Positions 25,044 to 34,274 of a stretch of DNA of 64,000 nt are shown one piece after another. Where the stretch lies: assembly GCF_012849375.1 (NCBI RefSeq), contig NZ_CP051684.1, forward strand, positions 868,001 through 932,000, in the 5' to 3' direction. Every line of letters begins with the position of its first letter. Positions within the stretch are counted from its first letter, which is position 1. Source of the DNA: Duganella dendranthematis. Its GTDB lineage: Bacteria > Pseudomonadota > Gammaproteobacteria > Burkholderiales > Burkholderiaceae_D. The position numbers were made by a program, and so were the translations under genes. The notes beneath the pieces are model-generated. The model searched no databases. It worked only from the letters and a program-made list of their open reading frames with translations, and was not told the DNA's origin.

Positions 25044-25798
25044 TGAGTATGCACAGCAAAGACGCGCAGCCGGCCTTCAAACGCTGGGAAATGACCTCGT
25101 TTGGCGACGAACGCCCCAGCACGGTGGCGCTGCGCGAAGCGGAACAGCGCGAGATCGACGCCGAGAACGCCCGGCTGGAAGCCGAACAGCGGGTGCACGA
25201 AGCCTTGCAGGCGCAGCAGCAGCAAATGGAAATGGGGCCGCCGCTGCCGCCGCCCATCGAATACCCCACCGTCGAGGAACTGGAAGGCATCCGCGAGGAC
25301 GCCCGCAAGGATGGCTACCAGGAAGGTCATGAGGCCGGTCACGCCGACGCCATGGAAGTGGCCAAGGAAGCGCTCAAGGGTGAACTGGAGCAAGTGCGCG
25401 TTATCGCCAACAACTTTAGCACCGCACTGCAGGACGCCGACCAGCTGATCGCCAACGAGGTGCTGGAACTGGCGCTGCAACTGGCCAAAGGCATGCTGAA
25501 GAACGCCTTGCAGGTCAAGCCGGAGCTGATCCTGCCGATCGTGCGCGACGCCATCGAATACCTGCCGGTGCTGCAACAACCTGCCCTGCTGGTGCTACAT
25601 CCGGACGACGCCGCCACTGTGCGCGCCGGCATCGGCGAGGAGCTGGACAAGGGCGGCTGGCGCGTGGTCGAAGACCCGTCGGTCGGCCGTGGCGGCTGCA
25701 AGGTCGATACCGCCAGCAACACCATCGACGCCACCGCCGCCGCGCGCTGGCAGCGCCTGAGCCATGCGCTCGGCAAGGAAGTGGACTGGCTGGACTGA
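25043..25798 (+). CDS. fliH: Flagellar assembly protein FliH
   Basis: FliH is the peripheral stalk that binds and restrains the ATPase FliI and brings it to the export gate. The 251-residue protein has a Gln/Glu-rich coiled N-terminal half, the [10 protein letters not shown] segment (about 93-102) that is the family's G-x-x-x-G repeat, and a folded C-terminal domain ([13 protein letters not shown]). Its start codon overlaps the fliG stop by one base. fliI follows after four bases. Normal length. Confidence 0.93.
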   Translation: MSMHSKDAQPAFKRWEMTSFGDERPSTVALREAEQREIDAENARLEAEQRVHEALQAQQQQMEMGPPLPPPIEYPTVEELEGIREDARKDGYQEGHEAGHADAMEVAKEALKGELEQVRVIANNFSTALQDADQLIANEVLELALQLAKGMLKNALQVKPELILPIVRDAIEYLPVLQQPALLVLHPDDAATVRAGIGEELDKGGWRVVEDPSVGRGGCKVDTASNTIDATAAARWQRLSHALGKEVDWLD

Positions 25799-25802
25799 CG
25801 CC

Positions 25803-27236
25803 ATGGACACCATCGACCGCAGCCCCGCCGGCAACACCGCCCCCGCCGCCAGCCCGCACGCCGGCCGCTGGAAATCCTACCTCAGCGATTGCGCCGCCCT
25901 GACCAGCATGGTCGAGCCGATGCAGATCTCCGGCCGCGTCACGCGCGTGGCCGGGCTGGTGATGGAAGCGGTCGGCCTGCGCCTGGCGGTGGGCGCCGCC
26001 TGCACCATTCCGCTGCCCAACGGCGGCAAGATCGAAGCCGAAGTGGTCGGCTTTGAAGGCGACAAACTCTTCCTGATGCCGCAGTCGGACGTCGAAGGCG
26101 TGGTGCCCGGCACCCGCGTCTTCCCGGTCGAGCCGGCCATTCCGAAACCGGGCAGCGTGGCCCATCCGCGCCGCCGTCCGAGCGACCGCGCGCGCCACCT
26201 GCCGGTCGGCGTCGAACTGCTGGGCCGGGTGGTCGATGCCGCCGGCCGCCCGCTGGACGGCAAGGGCCCGATCAACGCCGTCGACAGCGCGCCGATCAAC
26301 ACCCGCCCGGCCAATCCGCTGGGCCGCGCGCCGATTGTCGAGACGCTGGACGTCGGCGTGCGTTGCATCAACGCCATGCTGACCGTGGGACGCGGCCAGC
26401 GCATGGGCCTGTTCGCCGGCTCGGGCGTCGGTAAATCCGTGCTGCTGGGCATGATGGCGCGCTACACCGAAGCCGACATCATCGTGGTCGGGCTGATCGG
26501 CGAGCGGGGCCGCGAGGTCAAGGAATTCATCGAGCAAATTCTCGGCGAGGATGGCCTGGCGCGTTCGGTGGTCGTGGCGGCTCCGGCCGATACGCCGCCG
26601 CTGATGCGACTGCAAGGCGCGGCCTATTCCACCGCGATTGCCGAGCACTTCCGCGACAAGGGCCAGAACGTGCTGCTGATCATGGATTCGCTGACCCGCT
26701 ACGCCATGGCGCAACGCGAAATCGCGCTGGCCATCGGCGAACCGCCGGCCACCAAGGGCTATCCGCCGTCGGTCTTCGCCAAGCTGCCGGTGCTGGTCGA
26801 ACGCGCCGGCAATGGCGAGCTGGGCGGCGGCTCGATCACCGCCTTCTACACCGTGCTGACCGAGGGCGACGACCAGCAGGACCCGATTGCCGACTCGGCG
26901 CGGGCGATCCTGGACGGCCACATCGTGCTGAACCGCCGCCTGGCCGAAGCCGGCCACTACCCGGCCATCGATATCGAACAGTCGATCAGCCGCGCCATGC
27001 ACTCGATCACCTCGCACGAGCATCAGAGCAAGGCGCGCCAGCTGAAGCAACTGTTTTCGCGCTTCGAGCGCAGCCGCGACCTGATCAGCGTCGGCGCCTA
27101 CGCCGCCGGTACCGACCCGGTGCTGGATCAGGCTATCCAATTGCATGATCGGATAGAAAATTTCTTACAGCAACAAATCACGGAACAGGTCACCATGGGC
27201 GAGAGTTTGGGGCAATTGACCTCTCTATTCGACTGA
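25803..27236 (+). CDS. fliI: Flagellum-specific ATPase FliI
   Basis: FliI is the hexameric ATPase of the flagellar type III export apparatus, related to F1 beta. The 477-residue protein has the Walker A motif G-S-G-V-G-K-S near 206-212, Walker B L-L-I-M-D-S (about 291-296) and the catalytic Glu in G-E-R-G-R-E-V-K-E (about 234-242). The ATG at 25803 is preferred because the preceding frame overlaps fliH. Its C-terminal end carries the helical segment that contacts FliJ. It is located between fliH and fliJ, as in most flagellar operons. Confidence 0.97.
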   Translation: MDTIDRSPAGNTAPAASPHAGRWKSYLSDCAALTSMVEPMQISGRVTRVAGLVMEAVGLRLAVGAACTIPLPNGGKIEAEVVGFEGDKLFLMPQSDVEGVVPGTRVFPVEPAIPKPGSVAHPRRRPSDRARHLPVGVELLGRVVDAAGRPLDGKGPINAVDSAPINTRPANPLGRAPIVETLDVGVRCINAMLTVGRGQRMGLFAGSGVGKSVLLGMMARYTEADIIVVGLIGERGREVKEFIEQILGEDGLARSVVVAAPADTPPLMRLQGAAYSTAIAEHFRDKGQNVLLIMDSLTRYAMAQREIALAIGEPPATKGYPPSVFAKLPVLVERAGNGELGGGSITAFYTVLTEGDDQQDPIADSARAILDGHIVLNRRLAEAGHYPAIDIEQSISRAMHSITSHEHQSKARQLKQLFSRFERSRDLISVGAYAAGTDPVLDQAIQLHDRIENFLQQQITEQVTMGESLGQLTSLFD

Positions 27237-27270
27237 TTGATCTGGCTGGACGTTCCTTATAATTCTCACC

Positions 27271-27711
27271 ATGGCCTCCAAAGCGCAACTTGAAACCCTG
27301 ATGGACCTGGCACGGCGTGAAACCGACGACGCCGCCAAGCGGCTCGGTGCGTCCCTGAAAGCCGTCGACGAGGCCAAGCAAAAGCACGAAATGCTGATCG
27401 GTTTCCGCGAGGAATACATCAAGCGTTTCGAGGCAGCCCAGGCGGCCGGTATCACGCCCATGGCCTACCGCAACTTCGTGGCGTTCATCGACAAGCTGGA
27501 AGTGGCGATCAAGGGCCAGCTGGAAATGATACGGCACGCCCAGCTGCGCAGCGAGCAAGAAAAAGCGGCGTGGCAAGGCAGCGAACGCAAGCGCATGTCG
27601 TATTCCACCCTGAACGACCGGGCCGATGCGGCGGCGCTCAAGCTGGAAAACAAGCGCGACCAGAAGGCCATGGACGAACACGCGGCACGCGGGGCGTACT
27701 ACAAACGATGA
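27271..27711 (+). CDS. fliJ: Flagellar export protein FliJ
   Basis: FliJ is a coiled-coil rod that enters the FliI ring, like the gamma subunit of F-ATPase, and couples it to FlhA. The 146-residue protein is almost wholly helical, rich in Lys/Glu/Ala with heptad-like spacing, and has the conserved R-E-E-Y-I-K-R-F-E segment near 51-59. Assignment rests on length, coiled-coil character and position between fliI and fliK. It starts 34 bases after fliI and ends 18 bases before fliK. Confidence 0.9.
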   Translation: MASKAQLETLMDLARRETDDAAKRLGASLKAVDEAKQKHEMLIGFREEYIKRFEAAQAAGITPMAYRNFVAFIDKLEVAIKGQLEMIRHAQLRSEQEKAAWQGSERKRMSYSTLNDRADAAALKLENKRDQKAMDEHAARGAYYKR

Positions 27712-27729
27712 CACGAGAGAGCGCGTAAC

Positions 27730-29364
27730 ATGCAAAGCAATAACCTCCAGATTCCCAGCCTGAATGCCAATGCAGTGGCCGCGCCCAAAGTCAACCTGAA
27801 CCTGAGTGCGGGCGGCGACAACAGCGCCTTCAAGCAAGCCCTGTCGCGCGAGATCGACCAGCGCCAGGCCAATAACACCAGCAGCAACCAGCCGGCCAAG
27901 GCCGCCGAACGGCCGAACGCATCGCGCGCCTCGGCGCCGAAACAGCAAGCCGCGCCGGCCAGGCAGGCGCAATCGGAGCAGGCCGACGCGCCAGCCAATA
28001 CCAATAACGAAGCCGCCGCCGCGCCAGCTGCCGCGCCGGTGCAGGAAAAAACCGCCGCCAGCGATAGCGACAGCAGTGACAAAGACAGCGCCAACAGCGA
28101 CGCCCAGGCAGCGCAAGCAGCCGATCCGGTAGCCGATATGCTGGCCCTGGTCGCAGCTTTCAATCAGCCTGCCGCGCCTGTTGCCGCACCGGCCGCCACT
28201 GCGGCGGACGCTGGCGCCATTGGCGCCGGTGGTGGCAGCGCCGCCGCGCTGGCCGCCGATGCCGCTGCGGCTGCGGCCGCCCAGGCTGCCGCAAGCGCCG
28301 CTGGCGCCGCCCTGCCCGCCGATCCAGCCACCGCTGCCGATGCCGCCGCACTCGCTGCCGATGCCGCCGCGCTGCAAACCGCCCAGGACCAGGCCGCCGC
28401 TGGCGCGGCCGACTTCAAGAGCACCTTGGACAAGGCCGGCACCGCCACGCAAACCGCCGCCGACGCAGCGACCTTGGCCGCCGCTGCCGCCGTCAAAGCC
28501 GCTGCCGGCAAGGGCGACGGCACCGACAGCCTCAAACCAGTGACCGTCGCCACCACCGTAGCGGGCGATGCTGCTGACAGCACCAAGGCCGCCGCGCAGC
28601 CGGCCGACAACGCCGCCGTGGCCGATGCCGCCGCGCCAAAAACCGGCGCCGACGCCATCAACCACATCGACACCAAGGCCGCGCCGAAGACTGACGCCCA
28701 GCCGCAAGTGTCGCAAACCCAGCAGCAACAGCAGGCGGCCGCCGATCCGGCCCAGCTGGCCGCCGCGCCCAAAGCCACCGCTGCCAACGCCGAGGCCGCC
28801 GCAACGCTGAAAGAACAAGCCAGCATCACCATCGCGCCGACCGCCAGCCATGCGGCGCAGGAGATCGCCAAGGCCACCGCCACCGCCGTGCCGACCGACA
28901 AGCTCAGCAGCCGCGTCGGCAGCCAGGCCTGGGACCAGCAACTGGGCCAGAAAATCATCTTCATGGCCGCCGGCGGCGAACAGAGCGCCACCATGGAGCT
29001 GAATCCGCCAGACTTGGGTCCGCTGCAGGTGGTGTTGAGCGTCAACAAGGACCAGGCCACCGCCGCCTTCAGCTCGGCCGCGCCGGAAGTGCGTCAGGCG
29101 CTGGAAAACGCCTTGCCGAAGCTGAAGGAAATGATGAGCGACGCCGGCATCCAGCTGGGCAGCGCCACCGTCTCGTCCAGCATGTCGGACCAGAGCAACA
29201 GCAGCTTCAGCCAACAAGCCAGCTCGGCGCAGAGCGGCAACGGTGGCGGCAGCGGCCGTTCGGGTGGCAGCTATGGGCGCGATAACAACAACCAGGCCGA
29301 TGCGGCCCGCAGCGCGCCGCCGGTGCGCCGCCTGCCGGCCGGTGCGGTCGATACCTTCGCCTGA
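27730..29364 (+). CDS. fliK: Flagellar hook-length control protein FliK
   Basis: FliK measures hook length while being exported and then contacts FlhB to switch substrate specificity to filament proteins. The 544-residue protein has a long, disordered, Ala/Gln/Asp/Lys-rich ruler part (about 1-390) and a folded C-terminal Flg_hook domain. That domain has the L-G-Q-K-I-I-F-M-A-A-G-G-E-Q-S-A-T-M-E-L-N-P-P-D-L-G-P-L motif (near 414-441), the most conserved part of FliK. It closes the fliFGHIJK operon. A second FliK-like gene is at 19,111. Confidence 0.93.
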   Translation: MQSNNLQIPSLNANAVAAPKVNLNLSAGGDNSAFKQALSREIDQRQANNTSSNQPAKAAERPNASRASAPKQQAAPARQAQSEQADAPANTNNEAAAAPAAAPVQEKTAASDSDSSDKDSANSDAQAAQAADPVADMLALVAAFNQPAAPVAAPAATAADAGAIGAGGGSAAALAADAAAAAAAQAAASAAGAALPADPATAADAAALAADAAALQTAQDQAAAGAADFKSTLDKAGTATQTAADAATLAAAAAVKAAAGKGDGTDSLKPVTVATTVAGDAADSTKAAAQPADNAAVADAAAPKTGADAINHIDTKAAPKTDAQPQVSQTQQQQQAAADPAQLAAAPKATAANAEAAATLKEQASITIAPTASHAAQEIAKATATAVPTDKLSSRVGSQAWDQQLGQKIIFMAAGGEQSATMELNPPDLGPLQVVLSVNKDQATAAFSSAAPEVRQALENALPKLKEMMSDAGIQLGSATVSSSMSDQSNSSFSQQASSAQSGNGGGSGRSGGSYGRDNNNQADAARSAPPVRRLPAGAVDTFA

Positions 29365-29383
29365 GCGGGCTCGGCCACAGCGC

Positions 29384-29417
29384 AAACCGGGACCGGCGCT
29401 CACGCCCTCCCGGTTTT
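29384..29417 (+). terminator. Probable terminator after fliK
   Basis: AAACCGGGA (29384-29392) and TCCCGGTTT (29408-29416) can pair over nine bases around a 15-base loop, followed by a short T-rich run. It separates fliK from fliL. The T-tract is weak, so termination may be partial. Confidence 0.55.
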
Positions 29418-29548
29418 GTTGTCTGTTACACTAGGGAAATGTCAAGCAGCACCGGGAACGCCCCTCTTTTCAGCGCTTCCGTCTGCCTTGGCGCGACTGA
29501 TAATGACATAATGGCGGCGTGAAACACTCCGCAACATGAAGGGCTACT

Positions 29549-30082
29549 TTGAAAGCGAACCCAAAAATGAAAGCCGATCAGAAAGTTGAAGCACCCGCAG
29601 GCGGTGGCAGCAAAAAACTGATCATCATCATTCTGGCCGTGGTATTGGTGCTGGGCGCCGCCGGCGGCGGTGCGGCCTGGTTCTTCCTGCACGGCAAAGC
29701 CGATGCCGAAGAGCACGACGAGGCGCCGTCCAAGAAGAAAAAATCCAAGAAGCCGGCCGGTCCGGCGATTTACGAGCCGGTCGAACCATTTACCGTCAAC
29801 CTGCAACCGGGCGAAAGCGGCGCCGACCAGTATCTGCAAGTGGCGTTCTCGCTGCAGGTGGCGGACGCCGAAACCCAGGAAGAGGTCAAGAAGAACATGG
29901 CCAAGGTGCGCAGCCGCATCCTGTTGCTGCTGTCGGCCAAGCACGCCGCCGACATCAACACGCCGGAAGGCAAGATCCAGTTGGCCAAGGAAATCATCAC
30001 GGCGCTGAAAGAACCGTTTGAAGACCGTGGTTCGCCGCAAGAAATCGAAGACGTATTGTTTACGTCGTTCATCATCCAGTAA
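29549..30082 (+). CDS. fliL: Flagellar basal body-associated protein FliL
   Basis: FliL sits around the stator units and supports torque under load. The 177-residue protein has a short basic N-terminus, a single membrane segment (L-I-I-I-I-L-A-V-V-L-V-L-G, about 24-36), a Lys-rich linker (K-K-K-K-S-K-K near 62-68), and a periplasmic domain with the family pattern E-P-F-T-V-N-L and L-Q-V-A-F-S-L-Q-V. The TTG at 29549 is preferred because GAAGGG lies at correct distance. An in-frame ATG at 29567 is the alternative, six codons later. First gene of the fliLMNOPQR group. Confidence 0.92.
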   Translation: MKANPKMKADQKVEAPAGGGSKKLIIIILAVVLVLGAAGGGAAWFFLHGKADAEEHDEAPSKKKKSKKPAGPAIYEPVEPFTVNLQPGESGADQYLQVAFSLQVADAETQEEVKKNMAKVRSRILLLLSAKHAADINTPEGKIQLAKEIITALKEPFEDRGSPQEIEDVLFTSFIIQ

Positions 30083-30107
30083 GTAGAAAGTAAGCAGAGC
30101 ACACCCC

Positions 30108-31088
30108 ATGGCTGATAATTTTCTATCCCAGGAAGAAGTCGATGCCCTTTTAAAGGGCGTCAACGGCGACCAGGACGATGTCGCGGCGGCGGAAGACGTC
30201 GCGGGCGTACGCACGTACAACCTGGCCACCCAGGAACGTATCGTGCGCGGCCGGATGCCGACGCTGGAAATTATCAACGAACGCTTTGCCCGCCTGCTGC
30301 GTGTCGGCCTGTTCAACTTCCTGCGCCGCAGCGCCGAGGTCTCGGTCGGCTCGGTGCGGGTCTCCAAGTATTCCGAGTTCATCCGTAACCTGGTGGTGCC
30401 GACCAACCTGAATCTGGTGCATATGAAGCCGCTGCGCGGCACCGCGCTGATGGTGTTCGATCCGGGCCTGGTGTTCCTGCTGGTGGACAACTTGTTCGGC
30501 GGCGACGGCCGTTTCCACACCCGCGTCGAGGGCCGCGACTTTACCCAGACCGAGCAGCGCATCATTTTGCGCATCCTGGACATCGTGTTCGAGGCTTACA
30601 CCAAGTCGTGGGAGCCGGTCTATCCGGTCGAGTTCGAATACATCCGCTCGGAAATGAATACCCAGTTCGCTAACATCGCCACGCCGAACGAGGTGGTGGT
30701 GGCGTCGACCTTCACGGTGGAGCTGGGCTCGGTGTCGGGCCAGATCCACTTCTGCATGCCGTACTCGATGATCGAACCGATCCGCGACTCGCTGACCTCC
30801 AGCCTGCAAGGCGAGGCGCTGGAAGTGGACAAGCGCTGGATCCGCCTGATGACGCAGCAGATCCAGATCGCCGAAGTCGAACTGGTGGCCTCGCTGGGCA
30901 CGGCCAAAGTCAATTTCGACGAGATCCTGAATATGCGGGTGGGCGACATCATCCCGCTGTCGATTCCGGAATTCATCTCGGCCACCGTGGACGGCGTGCC
31001 GGTCATGGATTGCAGTTATGGCGTGATGAATGGGCAGTACGCGCTCAAGGTCGAGAAACTGCTGGCCAATGCCGATAACCTTAAATAA
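30108..31088 (+). CDS. fliM: Flagellar motor switch protein FliM
   Basis: FliM forms the middle of the C ring and binds phospho-CheY, which reverses rotation. The 326-residue protein starts with the CheY-binding peptide (F-L-S-Q-E-E-V-D-A-L-L, residues 4-14), has the CheC-like middle domain, including the G-G-D-G-R motif (near 128-132), and a C-terminal SpoA domain like FliN. Length matches the family. fliL is 25 bases upstream and fliN 26 bases downstream. Confidence 0.97.
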   Translation: MADNFLSQEEVDALLKGVNGDQDDVAAAEDVAGVRTYNLATQERIVRGRMPTLEIINERFARLLRVGLFNFLRRSAEVSVGSVRVSKYSEFIRNLVVPTNLNLVHMKPLRGTALMVFDPGLVFLLVDNLFGGDGRFHTRVEGRDFTQTEQRIILRILDIVFEAYTKSWEPVYPVEFEYIRSEMNTQFANIATPNEVVVASTFTVELGSVSGQIHFCMPYSMIEPIRDSLTSSLQGEALEVDKRWIRLMTQQIQIAEVELVASLGTAKVNFDEILNMRVGDIIPLSIPEFISATVDGVPVMDCSYGVMNGQYALKVEKLLANADNLK

Positions 31089-31114
31089 GCAAGTAAATAA
31101 ACCCGGAGAGAATC

Positions 31115-31552
31115 ATGTCGGACAATCAAGACGATCAACCGCTGGACGATGACGATCCATGGGGTGCGGCGATCGCCGAACAGGCGCAGGCCGAAGCGGC
31201 CGCGCTGGAAAAGCAGCAAGCCGCGTCGCAAGCGGCCAGCGCCGCCGTGTTCAAGGATTTTTCCAGCACGCCGAGCAAGACCGAAACCCATAACGATATC
31301 GACTTCATCCTCGACATCCCGGTCCAGCTGACGGTGGAGCTGGGTCGCACCAAGATCGCCATCAAGAACTTGCTGCAATTGGCGCAGGGCTCGGTGGTGG
31401 AACTGGACGGCCTGGCCGGTGAACCGATGGACGTGCTGGTCAACGGCTGCCTGATCGCCCAGGGCGAGGTGGTGGTGGTGAACGACAAGTTCGGTATCCG
31501 CCTGACCGACATCATCACGCCTTCCGAACGTATCCGAAAATTGAATAAATGA
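31115..31552 (+). CDS. fliN: Flagellar motor switch protein FliN
   Basis: FliN makes up the base of the C ring and docks the FliH-FliI complex. The 145-residue protein has a charged N-terminal extension (about 1-60) and a C-terminal SpoA domain with the typical V-Q-L-T-V-E-L-G-R-T-K-I (about 69-80) and G-E-V-V-V-V-N-D-K-F-G-I-R-L. It overlaps fliO by four bases (ATGA), which suggests translational coupling. Confidence 0.97.
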   Translation: MSDNQDDQPLDDDDPWGAAIAEQAQAEAAALEKQQAASQAASAAVFKDFSSTPSKTETHNDIDFILDIPVQLTVELGRTKIAIKNLLQLAQGSVVELDGLAGEPMDVLVNGCLIAQGEVVVVNDKFGIRLTDIITPSERIRKLNK

Positions 31553-32229
31553 AGCACGGACTGATTTCCTCTCTGACGATCGCGGCGGCCTTGGCCGCCG
31601 CGCCTGCGATGGCCCAGCACACTGTGTCGGGCACCATCGGCGGCGCCCATGCGGCCACACCGGCCGCCGCAGCCGCCACCGCGCAAGCCTCCACCGCCGC
31701 CACCGCTGCCACGCCGGCGCCGGCGGACACTGCGCCGACGGCCGGCGGCACGGCCGCTGCGGCGGCCGACAACGCTGCCGCGGCATCTGCCCCGGCCGCA
31801 CCGGCTGTCCCGCTCACGCCAGCCGCGCCTGCCCCATCCGGCGCCATGGCCATGACCATCCCGACGCCGCAACCGGCCGCGCCATCGACCGGCGGCGGCC
31901 TGCTGCAAACCTCGCTGGCGCTGATCTTCGTGATCGGCCTGATGCTCGGCCTGGCCTGGCTGACCAAACGCTTCGGCCCGCGCAACTTCGGCGGCGGCAA
32001 CAGCAACATCAAGCTGGTCGGCACGCTCAGCGTCGGCACGCGCGAGCGCATCCTGGTGGTGGAAGTGGGCGAGCAATGGATCGTGGTGGGCGCCTCGCCC
32101 GGCCGCATGAACGCGCTGGCCACCATGCCGCGCCAGGAAAGCAGCGAACCGTTGCAGACGGTCGCCCTGCCGACCGCCAATTTCGCCGAATGGTTCAAAC
32201 AAACGATCGACAAACGCAATGGCAAATAA
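31549..32229 (+). CDS. fliO: Flagellar biosynthesis protein FliO
   Basis: FliO helps FliP assemble into the export gate. The 226-residue protein has a signal-like N-terminus (cleavage plausible after A-M-A at 21-23), a long Ala/Pro/Thr-rich linker (about 25-115), one membrane segment ([14 protein letters not shown], about 124-137), and a conserved cytoplasmic domain with [18 protein letters not shown]. FliO is the least conserved gate protein; the assignment also rests on its position between fliN and fliP. It overlaps fliP by 11 bases. Confidence 0.93.
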   Translation: MKHGLISSLTIAAALAAAPAMAQHTVSGTIGGAHAATPAAAAATAQASTAATAATPAPADTAPTAGGTAAAAADNAAAASAPAAPAVPLTPAAPAPSGAMAMTIPTPQPAAPSTGGGLLQTSLALIFVIGLMLGLAWLTKRFGPRNFGGGNSNIKLVGTLSVGTRERILVVEVGEQWIVVGASPGRMNALATMPRQESSEPLQTVALPTANFAEWFKQTIDKRNGK

Positions 32230-32980
32230 GCTGTCCGGCTACATCCCGCCGCTGCTCGCGCTGACGCTGCTGGCGCTGCCGCTGGTGGCCGGCGCCGAAT
32301 CCAATATCGGCATCCCGGCCCTGAACGCGACCCCGGCGCCGGGCGGCGGCACCAATTACACGCTGCCGATCCAGACCATGCTGCTGATGACGGCGCTGAC
32401 CTTCATCCCGGCAGCGCTGTTGTTGATGACCAGCTTCACCCGCATCATCATCGTGCTGTCGCTGCTGCGCCAGGCGCTGGGCACCCAATCGGCGCCGCCC
32501 AACCAGGTGATGGTCGGGCTGGCACTGTTCCTGACGCTGTTCGTCATGGGCCCCACGTTCGATAAAATCTACAACGAAGCCTACCTGCCGCTGCAGGAAA
32601 ACAAGCTCAACATGAGTCAGGCGCTGGACAAGGGCGCCGCGCCATTAAAAACGTTCATGCTCAAGCAAACCCGCGAGGCCGACCTGGCGCTGTTCGTCAA
32701 ATTGTCGCGCAGCCCGGCCTTGCAAGGGCCGGAAGACGTGCCGCTGCGCATTCTGGTGCCGGCGTTCGTCACCAGTGAGCTGAAAACTGCGTTCCAGATC
32801 GGCTTTGCCATCTTCATTCCATTTCTGATTATCGACATGGTGGTCGCCTCTGTACTGATGTCGATGGGCATGATGATGATGTCGCCGGCAGTGATTTCGC
32901 TGCCGTTCAAGCTGATGCTGTTTGTGCTGGTGGACGGCTGGCAGTTGCTGCTCGGCTCGCTGGCCCAGAGTTTCTACTAG
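32219..32980 (+). CDS. fliP: Flagellar export gate protein FliP
   Basis: Five FliP subunits with FliQ and FliR make the export channel. The 253-residue protein has a cleavable-type signal (to about residue 26, A-G-A-E), then four membrane segments. It carries the conserved [16 protein letters not shown] motif (about 72-87) and [16 protein letters not shown] (near 189-204). Length matches the family. fliQ follows nine bases downstream. Confidence 0.97.
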   Translation: MANKLSGYIPPLLALTLLALPLVAGAESNIGIPALNATPAPGGGTNYTLPIQTMLLMTALTFIPAALLLMTSFTRIIIVLSLLRQALGTQSAPPNQVMVGLALFLTLFVMGPTFDKIYNEAYLPLQENKLNMSQALDKGAAPLKTFMLKQTREADLALFVKLSRSPALQGPEDVPLRILVPAFVTSELKTAFQIGFAIFIPFLIIDMVVASVLMSMGMMMMSPAVISLPFKLMLFVLVDGWQLLLGSLAQSFY

Positions 32981-32989
32981 GAGGTCGCC

Positions 32990-33259
32990 ATGACACCCGA
33001 AAGCGTCATGACCATGGGCAAGCACGCCATGGAAATCACCCTGATGGTGGCCGCGCCGCTGCTGCTGGTGGCGCTGGTCATCGGCCTGGTGGTCAGCATT
33101 TTCCAGGCCGCCACCCAGATCAACGAACAGACGCTGTCCTTCATTCCCAAGCTGGTCGGGGTGTTTGTGGCGCTGGTGGTGGCCGGCCCGTGGATGCTGT
33201 CCATCATGCTCGACTACATGCGCGAAGTGTTCGGCGGCATCCCCCTGCTGGTGGGATAG
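32990..33259 (+). CDS. fliQ: Flagellar export gate protein FliQ
   Basis: FliQ is a small two-helix membrane protein that winds around the FliP-FliR core. The 89-residue protein has two membrane segments (about 18-40 and 52-75) and the conserved I-F-Q-A-A-T-Q-I-N-E-Q-T-L-S-F-I-P-K (about 39-56). A strong AGGAGG ribosome site lies before the ATG. An 88-bp gap separates it from fliR. Confidence 0.97.
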   Translation: MTPESVMTMGKHAMEITLMVAAPLLLVALVIGLVVSIFQAATQINEQTLSFIPKLVGVFVALVVAGPWMLSIMLDYMREVFGGIPLLVG

Positions 33260-33347
33260 TCACTTTATCAATATGTAACAGTTTCCGATTTAGTAAGCAC
33301 TTGATCTACAATACAAAAGATGCCGGACGGAAATGTAACAGACCCTT

Positions 33348-34199
33348 ATGCTGACCGTCTCTTCTGCCGATATCAATATGTGGATCGCCGGCCTGTTGTG
33401 GCCGCTGTGCCGCATCATGGCGCTGATCGCCGCCTCGCCGCTGCTGGGCAATAGCGCGGTGCCGGCCAGCGTCAAGCTGAGCCTGGGGGTGATGATCGCC
33501 GCCATCGTCGCGCCGGCGGTGCCGGCCTGGCCAGCCACCGACCCGATGTCCTGGGCCGGCCTGCTGATTGTTATGCAGGAAATGTTGATCGGGCTGGCCA
33601 TGGGCTTCAGCATCCGCATTATTTTTGCGGCGGTGGAGATGGCGGGGGAAATTTCCAGTTTGACCATGGGCCTGGGATTCGCCACCTTTTTCGATCCGAC
33701 CACCCAGGGCCGCTCGTCGGCGATCAGCCAGTTTCTGTCGCTGGTGGCGACCATGGCCTTTTTGGCGGTCAACGGCCACCTGGTGCTGCTGTCGGCGCTG
33801 GTGGAAAGTTTTTCCACGCTGCCGGTGTCGGCCATTCCAGTCTACGGCGGCGGTTTCAAGCAGCTGGCCGACTGGGGCGGCATGATTTTCAGCGTCGGGG
33901 TGCAACTGTCGTTGCCGATCGTCGCAGCTTTACTGATTACTAACGTGGCGCTCGGCATCCTGACGCGCGCCGCGCCGCAGCTGAATTTGTTTGGCATTGG
34001 CTTCCCGATAACATTGGGCGTCGGCTTGCTGGTCATCGCCATGACGCTGCCTTACCTGGGAATGCCGATCCAGAATCTGTTTTTGGACGGGATAGAGCGC
34101 GCGCGGCTGATGCCGCGGACCTGGTCGCAGCGACCGCAAGTAGTCAAACCGGCAACCGTTCCGGTTCGGCCAGCGGTGCTGCAACCGATGGCGGAATAG
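33348..34199 (+). CDS. fliR: Flagellar export gate protein FliR
   Basis: FliR closes the FliP5-FliQ4-FliR1 channel. The 283-residue protein has six predicted membrane segments and the conserved E-M-L-I-G-L-A-M-G-F (about 80-89) and M-G-L-G-F-A-T-F-F-D-P motifs (about 106-116). It is longer than enteric FliR because of a 20-30 residue basic/Pro tail. The 88-bp gap after fliQ contains a TACAAT box near 33,309, which could be a secondary promoter. FlhB, usually next, is not here; the giant repeat gene follows instead. Confidence 0.95.
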   Translation: MLTVSSADINMWIAGLLWPLCRIMALIAASPLLGNSAVPASVKLSLGVMIAAIVAPAVPAWPATDPMSWAGLLIVMQEMLIGLAMGFSIRIIFAAVEMAGEISSLTMGLGFATFFDPTTQGRSSAISQFLSLVATMAFLAVNGHLVLLSALVESFSTLPVSAIPVYGGGFKQLADWGGMIFSVGVQLSLPIVAALLITNVALGILTRAAPQLNLFGIGFPITLGVGLLVIAMTLPYLGMPIQNLFLDGIERARLMPRTWSQRPQVVKPATVPVRPAVLQPMAE

Positions 34200-34220
34200 C
34201 CTCATCCATTCGCATTTTGG

Positions 34221-34234
34221 TTTCCTTAAGGAAA
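34221..34234. promoter_or_regulatory. 14-bp perfect palindrome upstream of the giant repeat gene
   Basis: TTTCCTTAAGGAAA is a perfect palindrome. A TATCAT box at 34244-34249 lies ten bases downstream and could be the -10 element of the giant gene, which would put the palindrome over the -35 region. It looks like an operator. No sigma-28 promoter can be read here. Confidence 0.45.
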
Positions 34235-34274
34235 TTTAACGCGTATCATGGCAGCACCCTAGGGAGATCCTGTA

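Noticed and set aside
34200..34274. A sigma-28 promoter for the giant gene
   Set aside because: GCGTATCA at 34241 matches five of eight -10 positions, but the sequence 11 bases upstream (TTCCTTAA) does not resemble the -35 element.
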